This document shows, one piece after another, positions 36,701-44,380 of a stretch of DNA of 64,000 bases. Under the pieces are notes generated by a model. It made no database searches and was not told where the DNA came from. It was given only the letters and a program-made list of their open reading frames with translations. Where the stretch lies: NCBI RefSeq assembly GCF_902859915.1, contig NZ_CADIKK010000013.1, positions 124,001 through 188,000 on the forward strand, written 5' to 3'. Source of the stretch: Paraburkholderia ultramafica. GTDB taxonomy: Bacteria; Pseudomonadota; Gammaproteobacteria; Burkholderiales; Burkholderiaceae. Position numbers and translations under genes: made by a program. Within the stretch, counting starts at the first letter, position 1. Every line of letters begins with the position of its first letter.

Positions 36701-38060
36701 TCAAGCGGATGCCGATGGAGCCGGACAGCTGCGTGGGCCGCACCGTCGCTTGCAGCGCGTTCAGGTCGAGTCCCGCGACGCGCAGATCGAACTGGCCGCG
36801 CCGGCCTGTCAACGCGCCGCCGCCGGTGATCGTCGCGTTTCTCACGATCCGCACGTTCAGGTTCGAGATGTGCTGTGCCTGGGCGTCGAGCCGCACGTCG
36901 GCGTTGGCGTCGATCAGCGGCAGCAGGTTCTGGTCGATCGCACCGGGTTTGGCGTTGACGATCGACACGTGTCCGGCGACCGCGAAGGCTGCGGCGGTTT
37001 TTCCAGCGGCGCCGGGAGTGGCGCCGTGTTTGGCGTGGCCGGCGACGGAAGGCTGCGCGACGCTGGCCCCCAACTCGACCGCCCCCGTCCCCTCCTGCCC
37101 GACCGGCTGCAACTCCGCGCGCACGGCCAGATCGGCCAGCGGCGCGCCGGGCGCGAAAGCCTGCGGATTGACGTGATCGAAGGTCAGCGTCGCGCGCTGC
37201 AAGGGCACGGCGGCGAACGGCGTGGCCTCGACCCGCGCATGGCCGGCGAGCTTCATGCCGGTGGCATCGAGTTCGGCGACAAGCTCCTCGAGCGAGCCGC
37301 TCAGATGGCCGCCCACCTCGACCGCCTCGTTGTTGACCTTGCCCGCATAGCCGACCTCGCCGGTGAGCGGAAACGGCCGCATGCCGTCGAGCCTGGCCGA
37401 TGCGGTCACCGCGCCGAACGGCGTATCGAGCCGCTCGATCGCGGCCTCGTGATGACGTCCGTCGCTGCGTCCATGAAAAGCGAAGCGCGACAGCTCGGTG
37501 GTCGACGCGCCCTGGTGCAGCAACAGTTTGTTGACCTGAACGTCGCGGACCTCGAGCTGCATCGGCAAGCGCAGGTCTTGCGGCAGCTTCAGCGGTTCGC
37601 TGCTGCTCGACGCCGACGCGCCGATCCGCGCGTCGATCGTGCCGACGTGCAGATAGTCGATCGTGAAGCGCCACGGCTCGCGTGCGAGCGCCCAGCGGCC
37701 CGCGACGCGGTCGATCTGGATATCGGTGCCGCTGCCGTCGAGACTGCGCCAGCGCACGTGCCGCAGTTGCACGCCGTTGGCGAGCGTGCCGCTCTCCAGC
37801 GTGCCGCCCAGCCTGCCGCCCAGCAGCCTGACCGCCGCCTGCCACGCATAGGCGGTGCCGCGCTCGGTGGTCAGCGTGCCGTACAGCAGGCCGACCGCCA
37901 ACGCGAGCAGCAGCACCAGCACGATTACCGTCGAGACCAATGCCTTCAGCAGCACGCGGCCGAGCCGGCGCCTGGGGCGCGGCGCTTCGGGCGGCGGCTG
38001 TCCGGGCGGATTGGCGCCGGGCGGCTGCACGGGAGGTTGGTCGGCGACGTCCGTGGTCAT
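33753..38060 (-). CDS. tamB: Translocation and assembly module protein TamB
   Basis: This 1435-residue AsmA/VPS13-like bridge protein spans the periplasm and works with TamA in outer-membrane assembly and phospholipid transport. A single transmembrane helix lies near residues 33-56 after a proline-rich cytoplasmic start. A very long repetitive beta-taco region follows, and the C-terminal DUF490 domain includes IDISLGNNFRFRGQGADLGLTG and the SWLLFGHGTDQ segment. An Ala/Thr/Gln-rich low-complexity stretch interrupts the middle at about residues 545-605. It starts 28 bp downstream of tamA, so the two form an operon. Confidence 0.93.
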   Translation of the reverse strand: MTTDVADQPPVQPPGANPPGQPPPEAPRPRRRLGRVLLKALVSTVIVLVLLLALAVGLLYGTLTTERGTAYAWQAAVRLLGGRLGGTLESGTLANGVQLRHVRWRSLDGSGTDIQIDRVAGRWALAREPWRFTIDYLHVGTIDARIGASASSSSEPLKLPQDLRLPMQLEVRDVQVNKLLLHQGASTTELSRFAFHGRSDGRHHEAAIERLDTPFGAVTASARLDGMRPFPLTGEVGYAGKVNNEAVEVGGHLSGSLEELVAELDATGMKLAGHARVEATPFAAVPLQRATLTFDHVNPQAFAPGAPLADLAVRAELQPVGQEGTGAVELGASVAQPSVAGHAKHGATPGAAGKTAAAFAVAGHVSIVNAKPGAIDQNLLPLIDANADVRLDAQAQHISNLNVRIVRNATITGGGALTGRRGQFDLRVAGLDLNALQATVRPTQLSGSIGIRLNDDIQSLTLDLADPPAALRAQGKVTFDPARMSFNDVRITSGRGRIDLSGALKHDANSTYNLKAQLTDFDPLTLASQMPSRTPVAGPAPASNSAQRARTGQAAQTVAQAGSTAGAKSAAPGDQAAAIAKNTAKAAVQTEVIERKTPPARGAARAAPAARKIEARVNGTLIAAGMLGPVFTTKAEFKLGPSVYDNLPLTGGGTIQVAGSRILPSRANLSVVGNQVDLQGSFGASGDRLRFRVDAPQLERLGFGLAGLIAADGDVTGSFAHPNVVLSYKADSVVFGSNHVGHAEGHAELRDGANCALAFTTDARNLSAGGVDLATLTARLSGTRANHTLEAAATGKLQDRPLDLTLAANGKLTEARDGTRWDGTVTRLQNRGTPALNLEAPLAVSAAPSRLTLGATRLTLEGAVLSLKSFAFDHGRIQSTGSLTDISLTRLQELRHEITGEPPHVKTDLVFDGDWDFSLGATASGHIQLRRRGGDVTVEIGRGLASMGIADISARAEFSGGNRLNATLHAQASRLGVIDADAHTTLVMRDGLLTFNEEGALSGSVNANVPSLRTTGGLFGPSYLLDGHLALKLALGGTVAKPGLTGSLVGDGLSATMVDQGVQLKDGVVHIALSQNLVDFQQVEFHGASGTLSAKGRVRLDGTEPDLTASIVADKLELFASPDRNLSLSGSASVSNGGEQRGMAINGKFVVDHALFDLPEQAAPRLGDDVVIVRPDGTTSGGRPRPVAGGNQPVGAFAPRANIDISLGNNFRFRGQGADLGLTGTITATSAPNTPLRAVGNVRVTPGSTYTAFGRKLTIENGYFTFNGPVANPGINILAMRRNQQVEAGVQVTGTVQLPVARLVSEPNVPDNEKLSWLLFGHGTDQGNNLGQQSTMTTALALLGSATGQRIAQTVGLDEFSIGRSEVGLTDPQVVMVSKAINEWLVIGYEQGLQSASNAIKATINLTRYWSLVAYGGTFYGADVLYTRRFDRIKW

Positions 38061-38088
38061 GCGCGGATCAGGTAAAAGCAGGTGTTCA

Positions 38089-39924
38089 TCAGAAGGCGAT
38101 GCCCAGCGTCAGATAGGGCCGCACGCTGTTGTTGCGGATGCCGTAAGCGATATCGACATTGACCGGACCGACCGGGCTGCGCCAGCGCGCTCCCACGCCG
38201 ACGCCGGGGAAGAAAACTTTTTCGCCCCAGGTATCGGTGGCGGTGCCGATGTCGAAGAACGCGGCCGCGCCCCAATTGTGCGAGAACCAGTGCTGGTACT
38301 CGGCCGCCGCCGTCACGAGATATTTGGTGGGCAGCACCGAACCGGCGACGTCGTTACCGATGCTCTGGAAGCCATAGCCTCGCACCGAGTTCGAACCGCC
38401 CGCGCGGAACAGCAGCGAAGCCGGCACACCGCTCGAATTGCCGCTCGTGAACACGCCGCCAAGTTCGGCACGGATCAGCACGATGTCGTCCCTGCCGATC
38501 GGCAGGTACTGCTGGCCGCGCGCGTAGCCGCGGATGAAGGTCTGGTCGGTCAGCACGCCCTTGATCGCGAAGCCCGCCTCGACGTGGACCAGGTTGCCCC
38601 TGCGCGGGAACAGCGGATCGTCGGTATCGCGCCGGGTCCACGACCATCCCGGCACCAGCGCGTGGGCCGTGGTCGGCGGCGCCGCATTCTGGTCGAGCCG
38701 GTCCTGGTAGTACAGCAGCGAGTAGTTGTAGTCGAGGAACTGCGAGGTACGAGAGCGCTGCACGCCGCCGCGAATGCTGTAGATGCGCGTGTCCGAAACG
38801 TCGGTGGTGGTGTAGGACGCCAACACGCTATTGGTCCACGCGCGCGGCCCCGGCGGCATCGACAGCTGGATTTGCCCGTATTGCTGGGTCTTGTCGGCGC
38901 GGCCCTCGACGGTGAACGGCCACGCCGCGCCGAACGTGTTCAGATACGTGTACGAGCCCTGCACCAACGGGCCGTTGTCGGTCGAGTAGCCCACCCCGCC
39001 GCGGAAACCGTGGTACGGAAACTCCGAGACCTTCACGTGGATCGGCGTGTCGATCGGCTTGGCCGGGTCGTTGTCCAGGTCGATCGCGACGCTCGCGAAA
39101 TACGGCGTGTTCTGCAACTGCCGCTGCAATTCGGCGACGCGGCGCGTGTCGTAGATATCGCCGGGCGAAATCGGATTGACGTTGTGGACGATCCGTTCCG
39201 GATAACGCCGCGTGCCCGATACGTCGAGCTGGCCCATCGTGAAGGTCGGCCCGCTTTCGTAGGTGACCGACAGTTCCGCCTCATGCGTGCGCGGATCGAT
39301 CCGCGCCTCGGAGTGATAGATCTTCGCGGCCAGGTAGCGGCGCGACTGCAAGACTCTCAGCGACGCGTTCTTCGCGTCGTCCCAGCCGCCCTGTGAGAAC
39401 GGGTCGCCCTCGTGCAGCGAAAACGCGAAGCGCGTGGCGTTTTCCTGCTCCAGGTCTTCGGTGAGCACCGCGCCGCGAAACGACAACGAAACCGACGTGA
39501 CGATGGTTTGCGGGCCGGGATCGACGCTCACCGTGACGCGTCTCGTATCGTCGACGGTGCGCACGTCGGTGCGCACGACCGCCGTGAAATAGCCCTGCGT
39601 CGCGGCCAGGTCGCGCACCTGCTGCGGAGTGGCGGTGATCAGGAACGCGAACTGGTCGTCGCTGATGTCGGGGCGTTTGGCGAAGCGGGCAATATCCAGA
39701 TGCTGTTCGAGCAGCTTGCGCAGCGAACGCGGCGTGGCGATGATGTCAACCTTGTAGCTGGCCGACGCGCGCGCGGCGTGTGCGTCGCCGGCAGCCAGCG
39801 TCAGCATGACGATCCCGAACGCGAGCCATGCGCGCAGCCAGTGCCGCACAGGCGTCAGACGTCCACGCCCCGAACCGGCATTGCCGCGCCGCAGACGCGG
39901 CTTGTCGATCGCACATCCCGCCAA
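38089..39924 (-). CDS. tamA: Outer-membrane assembly protein TamA (BamA/Omp85 family)
   Basis: This 611-residue Omp85 protein has a signal peptide (n-region ~30 residues, hydrophobic WLAFGIVMLTLAAG, cleavage after AHA), three POTRA-like units to about residue 290, and a 16-strand barrel. Barrel features include FRAGGSNSVRGYGFQSIG (the conserved RGF/RGY motif in loop 6) and a C-terminal strand ending in Phe. The start is a TTG at 39924: GGAGG lies six bases upstream and no in-frame ATG exists before the signal core. A GTG 28 codons later is the alternative. tamB follows. Confidence 0.92.
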   Translation of the reverse strand: MAGCAIDKPRLRRGNAGSGRGRLTPVRHWLRAWLAFGIVMLTLAAGDAHAARASASYKVDIIATPRSLRKLLEQHLDIARFAKRPDISDDQFAFLITATPQQVRDLAATQGYFTAVVRTDVRTVDDTRRVTVSVDPGPQTIVTSVSLSFRGAVLTEDLEQENATRFAFSLHEGDPFSQGGWDDAKNASLRVLQSRRYLAAKIYHSEARIDPRTHEAELSVTYESGPTFTMGQLDVSGTRRYPERIVHNVNPISPGDIYDTRRVAELQRQLQNTPYFASVAIDLDNDPAKPIDTPIHVKVSEFPYHGFRGGVGYSTDNGPLVQGSYTYLNTFGAAWPFTVEGRADKTQQYGQIQLSMPPGPRAWTNSVLASYTTTDVSDTRIYSIRGGVQRSRTSQFLDYNYSLLYYQDRLDQNAAPPTTAHALVPGWSWTRRDTDDPLFPRRGNLVHVEAGFAIKGVLTDQTFIRGYARGQQYLPIGRDDIVLIRAELGGVFTSGNSSGVPASLLFRAGGSNSVRGYGFQSIGNDVAGSVLPTKYLVTAAAEYQHWFSHNWGAAAFFDIGTATDTWGEKVFFPGVGVGARWRSPVGPVNVDIAYGIRNNSVRPYLTLGIAF

Positions 39925-40046
39925 ACAGGACCTCCGAGCCGTGGTTGATGAATTCTTTCGCCCGGGCGCGCGGCGGCGGCCGGGGCATGCTATTTGACCA
40001 CATCGGCGGGGGCCGCGAGATCTCTAAAAAGCCGCTGTCGCCGTTT

Positions 40047-40076
40047 TTCGACCGCGCGCGGCGCATGCGGTAAAAT
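40047..40076 (+). promoter_or_regulatory. Probable promoter of DUF3460-scpA
   Basis: TTCGAC (40047-40052) and TAAAAT (40071-40076) are separated by 18 bp, 73 bp before the DUF3460 start. Confidence 0.4.
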
Positions 40077-40148
40077 TCCGGAACAACGGCGCTGCGCCCC
40101 AGGTCCCTGCCGGGCAACCGCCACCTCACCCACCACGGACGTCGAGCC

Positions 40149-40334
40149 ATGTATCAATCGGACATCACCCAGTTCCTGAACCAGCTCAAGCAACAGAAGC
40201 CCAATCTGGAAGCCGAGCAACGCCGCGGCCGCGCGCTGCTGTGGGACAAACAGCCGATCGATCTGGAAGAGCGCGCCGAGCAGCGAGCCTCGCGCGTAGA
40301 ACAGACGCCTTACTCGTACTATCAAAATTTCTAA
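40149..40334 (+). CDS. DUF3460 family small protein
   Basis: This 61-residue, highly charged, mostly helical protein (MYQSDITQFLNQLKQQKPNL, then RRGRALLWDKQPIDLEE, ending YSYYQNF) has no signal or membrane segment. It matches a small family I associate with Burkholderiales, labelled DUF3460. The function is unknown. Its stop lies 4 bp before the GTG start of scpA, so it is translated from the same mRNA and may be linked to SMC-ScpAB function or simply share the promoter. Confidence 0.85.
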   Translation: MYQSDITQFLNQLKQQKPNLEAEQRRGRALLWDKQPIDLEERAEQRASRVEQTPYSYYQNF

Positions 40335-40338
40335 GCGC

Positions 40339-41214
40339 GTGAGTCACGCCGACGAGGTACACGGCCCGGCGCCGGCCCCCGCCGACGCCGCGCTTGCTGC
40401 GCCCGCCACCGATTCGACACCCGACACCGTCGACGGCATTGCGTTTGCACGCCTGTACGGCGAACCGCTCTTCAAGCTGCCGACGGATCTGTACATTCCG
40501 CCAGACGCGCTCGAGGTGTTTCTCGAAACGTTCGAAGGACCGCTGGATCTGCTGCTGTATCTGATCCGCAAGCAGAACTTCAACGTGCTCGACATCCCGA
40601 TGGCGGACGTCACCGTGCAATACCTCGGTTACGTCGACCAGTTGCGCCAGACCAATCTCGAACTCGCGTCCGAATATCTGCTGATGGCCGCGATGCTGAT
40701 CGAGATCAAGTCGCGCATGCTGCTGCCGGTGAAGAAGGCCGACAGCGGCGAAGAAGCCGAAGATCCGCGCGCCGAACTGGTGCGCCGCCTGCTCGAATAC
40801 GAGCAGATGAAGCTCGCCGCGCAGCGCATCGACCAGTTGCCGCAACTCGGGCGCGACTTCCTGCGCGCCGAGGTCTACATCGAGCAAAGCATCACGCCGC
40901 GCTTTCCCGATGTGAACAGCGAAGACCTGCGCGCCGCGTGGGCCGACGTGATCAAGCGCGCCAAGCTGGTCCAGCATCACAAGATTTCGCGCGAGGAGCT
41001 GTCGGTGCGCGAGCATATGAGCTCGATCCTGCGGCAACTGCAAAACGCGCGCTTCATCGAGTTCTCCGACCTGTTCGACACGAGCAAGGGCGTGCCGGTC
41101 GTGGTGGTCAATTTCATCGCCGTGCTCGAACTGTGCCGCGAGTCGCTCGTCGAAATCACCCAGGCCGAGCCGTTCGCACCGATCTATGTGCGCCTCGCCT
41201 ATTTGCCGGCCTGA
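40339..41214 (+). CDS. scpA: Segregation and condensation protein A
   Basis: This 291-residue kleisin subunit of the SMC-ScpAB condensin has a burkholderial Ala/Pro-rich N-terminal extension (~40 residues). The family core starts FEGPLDLLLYLIRKQNFNVLDIPMADVTVQYLGYV, which binds the SMC neck, and ends in a winged-helix region that binds the SMC head. The start is a GTG at 40339, four bases after DUF3460; there is no in-frame ATG before the core. scpB is not adjacent; panC follows after 208 bp. Confidence 0.93.
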   Translation: MSHADEVHGPAPAPADAALAAPATDSTPDTVDGIAFARLYGEPLFKLPTDLYIPPDALEVFLETFEGPLDLLLYLIRKQNFNVLDIPMADVTVQYLGYVDQLRQTNLELASEYLLMAAMLIEIKSRMLLPVKKADSGEEAEDPRAELVRRLLEYEQMKLAAQRIDQLPQLGRDFLRAEVYIEQSITPRFPDVNSEDLRAAWADVIKRAKLVQHHKISREELSVREHMSSILRQLQNARFIEFSDLFDTSKGVPVVVVNFIAVLELCRESLVEITQAEPFAPIYVRLAYLPA

Positions 41215-41422
41215 GGCCGTCGACAGCGCACGCGCCGACGCGACGGCGGGCGCCGCGCGGGGTGGCCGCACGAGTTGCCTCGTTTCGGTGCACCCCGCGC
41301 GCAAATCCACTACAATCCCGCGCTCCAAACCCGTCATCGCAAATGAGGCGGCGGCCCGCGCGCTTCCCTGAAGTCTTGCGCCAACCGAGTCGCGCGCCGC
41401 GCGAGGAAATCCCTGTCCGATC

Positions 41423-42256
41423 ATGAAAGTCATCAGCTCGATCCATGAATTGCGCGACCAGTTGCGCGGCCAGAATCGCACGGCCTTTGTGCCGACCATG
41501 GGCAACCTGCACGAGGGTCATCTGTCACTGATGCGCCTCGCGCGCCAGCACGGCGACCCGGTGGTGGCGAGCATTTTCGTCAACCGTCTGCAGTTCGGTC
41601 CGAACGAGGATTTCGACAAATACCCGCGCACGCTCGAAGCCGACATCGACAAGCTGCAAAAGGAAGGCGTCTACGTGCTGTTCGCGCCGACCGAAAAGGA
41701 TCTGTATCCGGAGCCGCAGGAGTACCGCGTGCATCCGCCGCACGATCTGGGCGACATCCTCGAAGGCGAATTCCGGCCGGGTTTCTTCCAAGGCGTGTGC
41801 ACCGTGGTGATGAAGCTGATGTCGTGCGTGCAGCCGCGCGTCGCGGTGTTCGGCAAGAAGGATTACCAGCAGCTGATGATCGTGCGCAGCATGTGCCACC
41901 AGTTCGCGGTGCCGACCGACATCATCGCCGCCGAAACCGTGCGTGACGCCGACGGCCTCGCGCTCAGCTCGCGCAACCGCTATCTGCAGCCCGCCGAGCG
42001 CGCCGAGGCGCCGATGCTCGCCGCCGAGCTCAATCGCGTGCGCGACGCGGTGTTGTCCGGCGAGCGCGACTTCGCAAAACTCGAACAGGCGGCCATGGCG
42101 GCGTTGGCCGCGCGCGGCTGGCAGCCCGACTACATCGCGGTGCGCAAGCGCTCGAACCTGCTGCCGCCCGGCGCGCAGGACGCGAATGCGCAACTGGTCG
42201 TACTGGCCGCCGCCAAACTCGGCGCGACCCGTCTGATCGACAACCTCGAAATCTGA
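41423..42256 (+). CDS. panC: Pantothenate synthetase (pantoate-beta-alanine ligase)
   Basis: This 277-residue cytoplasmic enzyme condenses pantoate with beta-alanine using ATP. The HIGH-like MGNLHEGHLSLM lies near residues 28-39 and the family segments VAVFGKKDYQQLMIVR and GLALSSRNRYL follow. panD begins 42 bp downstream, so the last step and the supply of its beta-alanine substrate are encoded together. panB is not in the window. A TACAAT at 41311-41316 could be a -10 element but lacks a convincing -35. Confidence 0.95.
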   Translation: MKVISSIHELRDQLRGQNRTAFVPTMGNLHEGHLSLMRLARQHGDPVVASIFVNRLQFGPNEDFDKYPRTLEADIDKLQKEGVYVLFAPTEKDLYPEPQEYRVHPPHDLGDILEGEFRPGFFQGVCTVVMKLMSCVQPRVAVFGKKDYQQLMIVRSMCHQFAVPTDIIAAETVRDADGLALSSRNRYLQPAERAEAPMLAAELNRVRDAVLSGERDFAKLEQAAMAALAARGWQPDYIAVRKRSNLLPPGAQDANAQLVVLAAAKLGATRLIDNLEI

Positions 42257-42298
42257 AGCCGCAACCGAAGCCGCAACTGAAGCCCTACAGGATTGGTC

Positions 42299-42685
42299 AT
42301 GCAACGCAACATGCTGAAGTCGAAGATTCACCGCGTCGCGGTCACGCACTGCGAGCTGCACTATGAAGGCTCGTGCGCGATCGACGAAGATTTGCTGGAA
42401 GCAGCCAACATCGTCGAAAACGAACGGATCGACATCTGGAACATCAATAACGGCGAGCGCTTCTCGACCTACGCGATCAAGGGCGAACGCGGCAGCGGCA
42501 TGATTTCGCTGAACGGCTCGGCTGCGCGGCGCGCGCAGCTGGGCGATCTGGTGATCATCGCGGCGTTCGCGGTGGTCGATGAAGCGGAGCTGAAGGCGGG
42601 CTGGAAGCCGGACCTGGTGTTCGTCGACGACCACAACCGGATCAAGGGCAGCCGCGATCACGTGCCGACGCAGAACTGCACCTGA
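42299..42685 (+). CDS. panD: Aspartate 1-decarboxylase
   Basis: This 128-residue proenzyme makes beta-alanine from aspartate. Self-cleavage is expected between Gly24 and Ser25 in HYEGSCAID, where Ser25 becomes the pyruvoyl group. Lys9 and Tyr58-region residues in SKIHR and ERFSTYAIKG match the family. The ATG at 42299 gives MQRNMLKSKIHRV, the family N-terminus; the TTG two codons earlier is not needed. It is cotranscribed with panC. Confidence 0.95.
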   Translation: MQRNMLKSKIHRVAVTHCELHYEGSCAIDEDLLEAANIVENERIDIWNINNGERFSTYAIKGERGSGMISLNGSAARRAQLGDLVIIAAFAVVDEAELKAGWKPDLVFVDDHNRIKGSRDHVPTQNCT

Positions 42686-42836
42686 GCGGTCCTGCCGTTC
42701 GTTTTTTTTGTTGGCTTTGCACGCTCGCTCTACAGGCGCTTTACGCGTTCAATGACACGCTCGCGGTGCGTTGTTCACGCGCTCGCCGCGCAAGCGCCCT
42801 CCTGGCGGGCGGCCACAGCCGTCTGCCGTCCCCGCC

Positions 42837-43475
42837 TCAAGCCTTGTCGCCAGCCCCGTTCGTCCATTCGACGATCGGCTGCCACTGCTCCAGATCCTTC
42901 TCCACGCGGCTTTTCGCGACGTCCCACAAGGTCAGGCCGTGGGCCGCCAGTTGCACGTAGTTCTGCGTGTCGCGCAGATAGCCCAGCACCGGCAGCTTCA
43001 ATCCCTCGACAAAGCGATGCAGCTGCTCCGCCGAGCGCGTGCGCGCATCGACGCGCATACCGACCACGCCGATTTCGATCGCGCCTTTCCTGACCGCTTT
43101 TTCCTTCGCCAGCCGTTCGAGAAATTCCTGGGTGGCGAGAATATCGAACAGCGACGGCTGGAGTGGCACGATCACCTTGTCGGCCAGATCCAGCGCGATG
43201 CTCAGACGATTGCCGTGCAGCCCGGCCGGCGTATCGACGACCGCATGCTCCAGGCCCCTGGGCGGTTTGGCCGGCGAGTCCGGGCTGACTTCCCAGCTTT
43301 CGATGGCCGGCAGCGTGTCGGGCCGCAGCGCCAGCCACGCGTGCGCGGAGTGCTGCTTGTCCAGGTCCGCCAGCGCGACCCATTCGCCAGCTGCGGCGAA
43401 ATAGCCGGCCAGATTGGTCGAAAGCGTGCTCTTGCCCACGCCGCCCTTCGGATTCGCCACCACGATCACCGTCAT
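42837..43475 (-). CDS. Orphan ParA/MinD-like ATPase
   Basis: This 212-residue ATPase has the deviant Walker A KGGVGKST at residues 10-17 and the VDTPAGL and VIVPLQPSLFDI segments of the ParA superfamily. It is short and has no N-terminal HTH. No parB or parS-like gene is next to it, so a role in partitioning a plasmid-like replicon is not supported; small ParA-like ATPases also position protein complexes. The gene is convergent with panD and divergent from the thioesterase gene. Confidence 0.85.
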   Translation of the reverse strand: MTVIVVANPKGGVGKSTLSTNLAGYFAAAGEWVALADLDKQHSAHAWLALRPDTLPAIESWEVSPDSPAKPPRGLEHAVVDTPAGLHGNRLSIALDLADKVIVPLQPSLFDILATQEFLERLAKEKAVRKGAIEIGVVGMRVDARTRSAEQLHRFVEGLKLPVLGYLRDTQNYVQLAAHGLTLWDVAKSRVEKDLEQWQPIVEWTNGAGDKA

Positions 43476-43683
43476 GAATTCTCCCGCAAAGAAGGCTGGG
43501 CGCCGCCAGCCGGTTTGCCGCGCTATTACTGTGAGTTGCGCCGGCGGGTTCCGATCCGTACTTTTTCGGGATCACCCGTCGATCCAGCCGTTGATAATAT
43601 CGACAAATGCACCGCGGCGAAGCCCCCGACGGCTAATCGGCCGCTCCACCCTGCTGTTTTTTTTCAATCAAGGACCGAATCTC

Positions 43684-44103
43684 ATGAGCGAACTGCGCCC
43701 GGAATACTCCATCGAACGCCTCCACGAACGCCAGCAGGGCAAGCTGCCGGGCTTGCTGGGCGTGCATGTGCTGTCGCTGGAACAAGGCGTTCTGACCGCG
43801 GAATTGACCGTGCGCGGCGAATTGCTCGCGCCGAACGGCTTTTTGCACGCCGCCACTGTGATCGGTCTCGCCGATACCGCCTGTGGCTATGCGTGCCTTG
43901 CGCATCTGCCGGAGACGGCGCGCAATTTCACGACCATCGAGCTGAAAAGCAATTTTCTCGGCACGGCGACCGAAGGCACGATCCGCGCGGTCGCCAAGAG
44001 TGTGCATCTGGGGCGCAGCACGCAGGTGTGGGACGCCACCGTCACCGACCCGAACGGCAAGACGATGGCCCTGTTTCGCTGCACGCAGATGGTGTTGTAT
44101 TGA
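43684..44103 (+). CDS. PaaI-type hotdog thioesterase
   Basis: This 139-residue hotdog-fold protein carries the family segments LLAPNGFLHAATVIGLADTACGYA and FTTIELKSNFLGTATEG. The NGxxH pattern supplies the usual catalytic region of PaaI-like acyl-CoA thioesterases. The acyl-CoA substrate is not evident and no catabolic genes are nearby. The start MSELRPEYSIERL lies at 43684, preceded by AAGGA. Confidence 0.85.
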   Translation: MSELRPEYSIERLHERQQGKLPGLLGVHVLSLEQGVLTAELTVRGELLAPNGFLHAATVIGLADTACGYACLAHLPETARNFTTIELKSNFLGTATEGTIRAVAKSVHLGRSTQVWDATVTDPNGKTMALFRCTQMVLY

Positions 44104-44182
44104 GCGGATGGGGCGCGGGGCGGGGCGGCGGACTGCGGGCTCGCATGGCCAATTTTTGTTTTCCATTCAATCTACCTGTATT

Positions 44183-44380
44183 CGGACAAAATCAGTCACG
44201 AATCATCTGATTTACGGACAACAGGCGCGGTGGGGGCGGGCGAATCAAGTTGTTTCCGGCAAATGCTTCGGATCACTGGCACACCAAATCACCTACATTT
44301 CGGACAAGACGATACACTATTCATCCATTATTCGGACATTCCGACGGCCATAGGGCGCACAATGACGCAAAATTCGGACA
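44183..44380 (+). repeat. Phased CGGACA direct-repeat array before and into the Fic gene
   Basis: TTCGGACA occurs exactly at 44181-44188, 44299-44306, 44331-44338 and 44373-44380, with near copies TACGGACA (44213-44220) and TTCGGATC (44267-44274). The CGGA cores start at 44183, 44215, 44269, 44301, 44333 and 44375, that is 32, 54, 32, 32 and 42 bp apart, close to 3, 5, 3, 3 and 4 helical turns. Sequence to the left is also partly shared (ATCACCT-like). The last copy is in codons 4-6 of the Fic gene. Confidence 0.8.

Noticed and set aside
35439..38075. 878-codon plus-strand ORF
   Set aside because: It is antisense to tamB; the translation is repetitive Arg/Ala/Gly/Gln without a fold.
42686..42730. 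Terminator after panD
   Set aside because: A T-run is present (GTTTTTTTTG) but the preceding sequence gives only a 3-bp stem.
42837..43475. Plasmid partition locus
   Set aside because: ParA is alone: no parB, no iteron repeats next to it and no replication initiator. The Fic repeats 0.7 kb away are in another promoter.
44230..44361. Longer start for the Fic protein at 44230
   Set aside because: The extra 44 residues are encoded by the repeat array and promoter region and do not look like protein-coding sequence.
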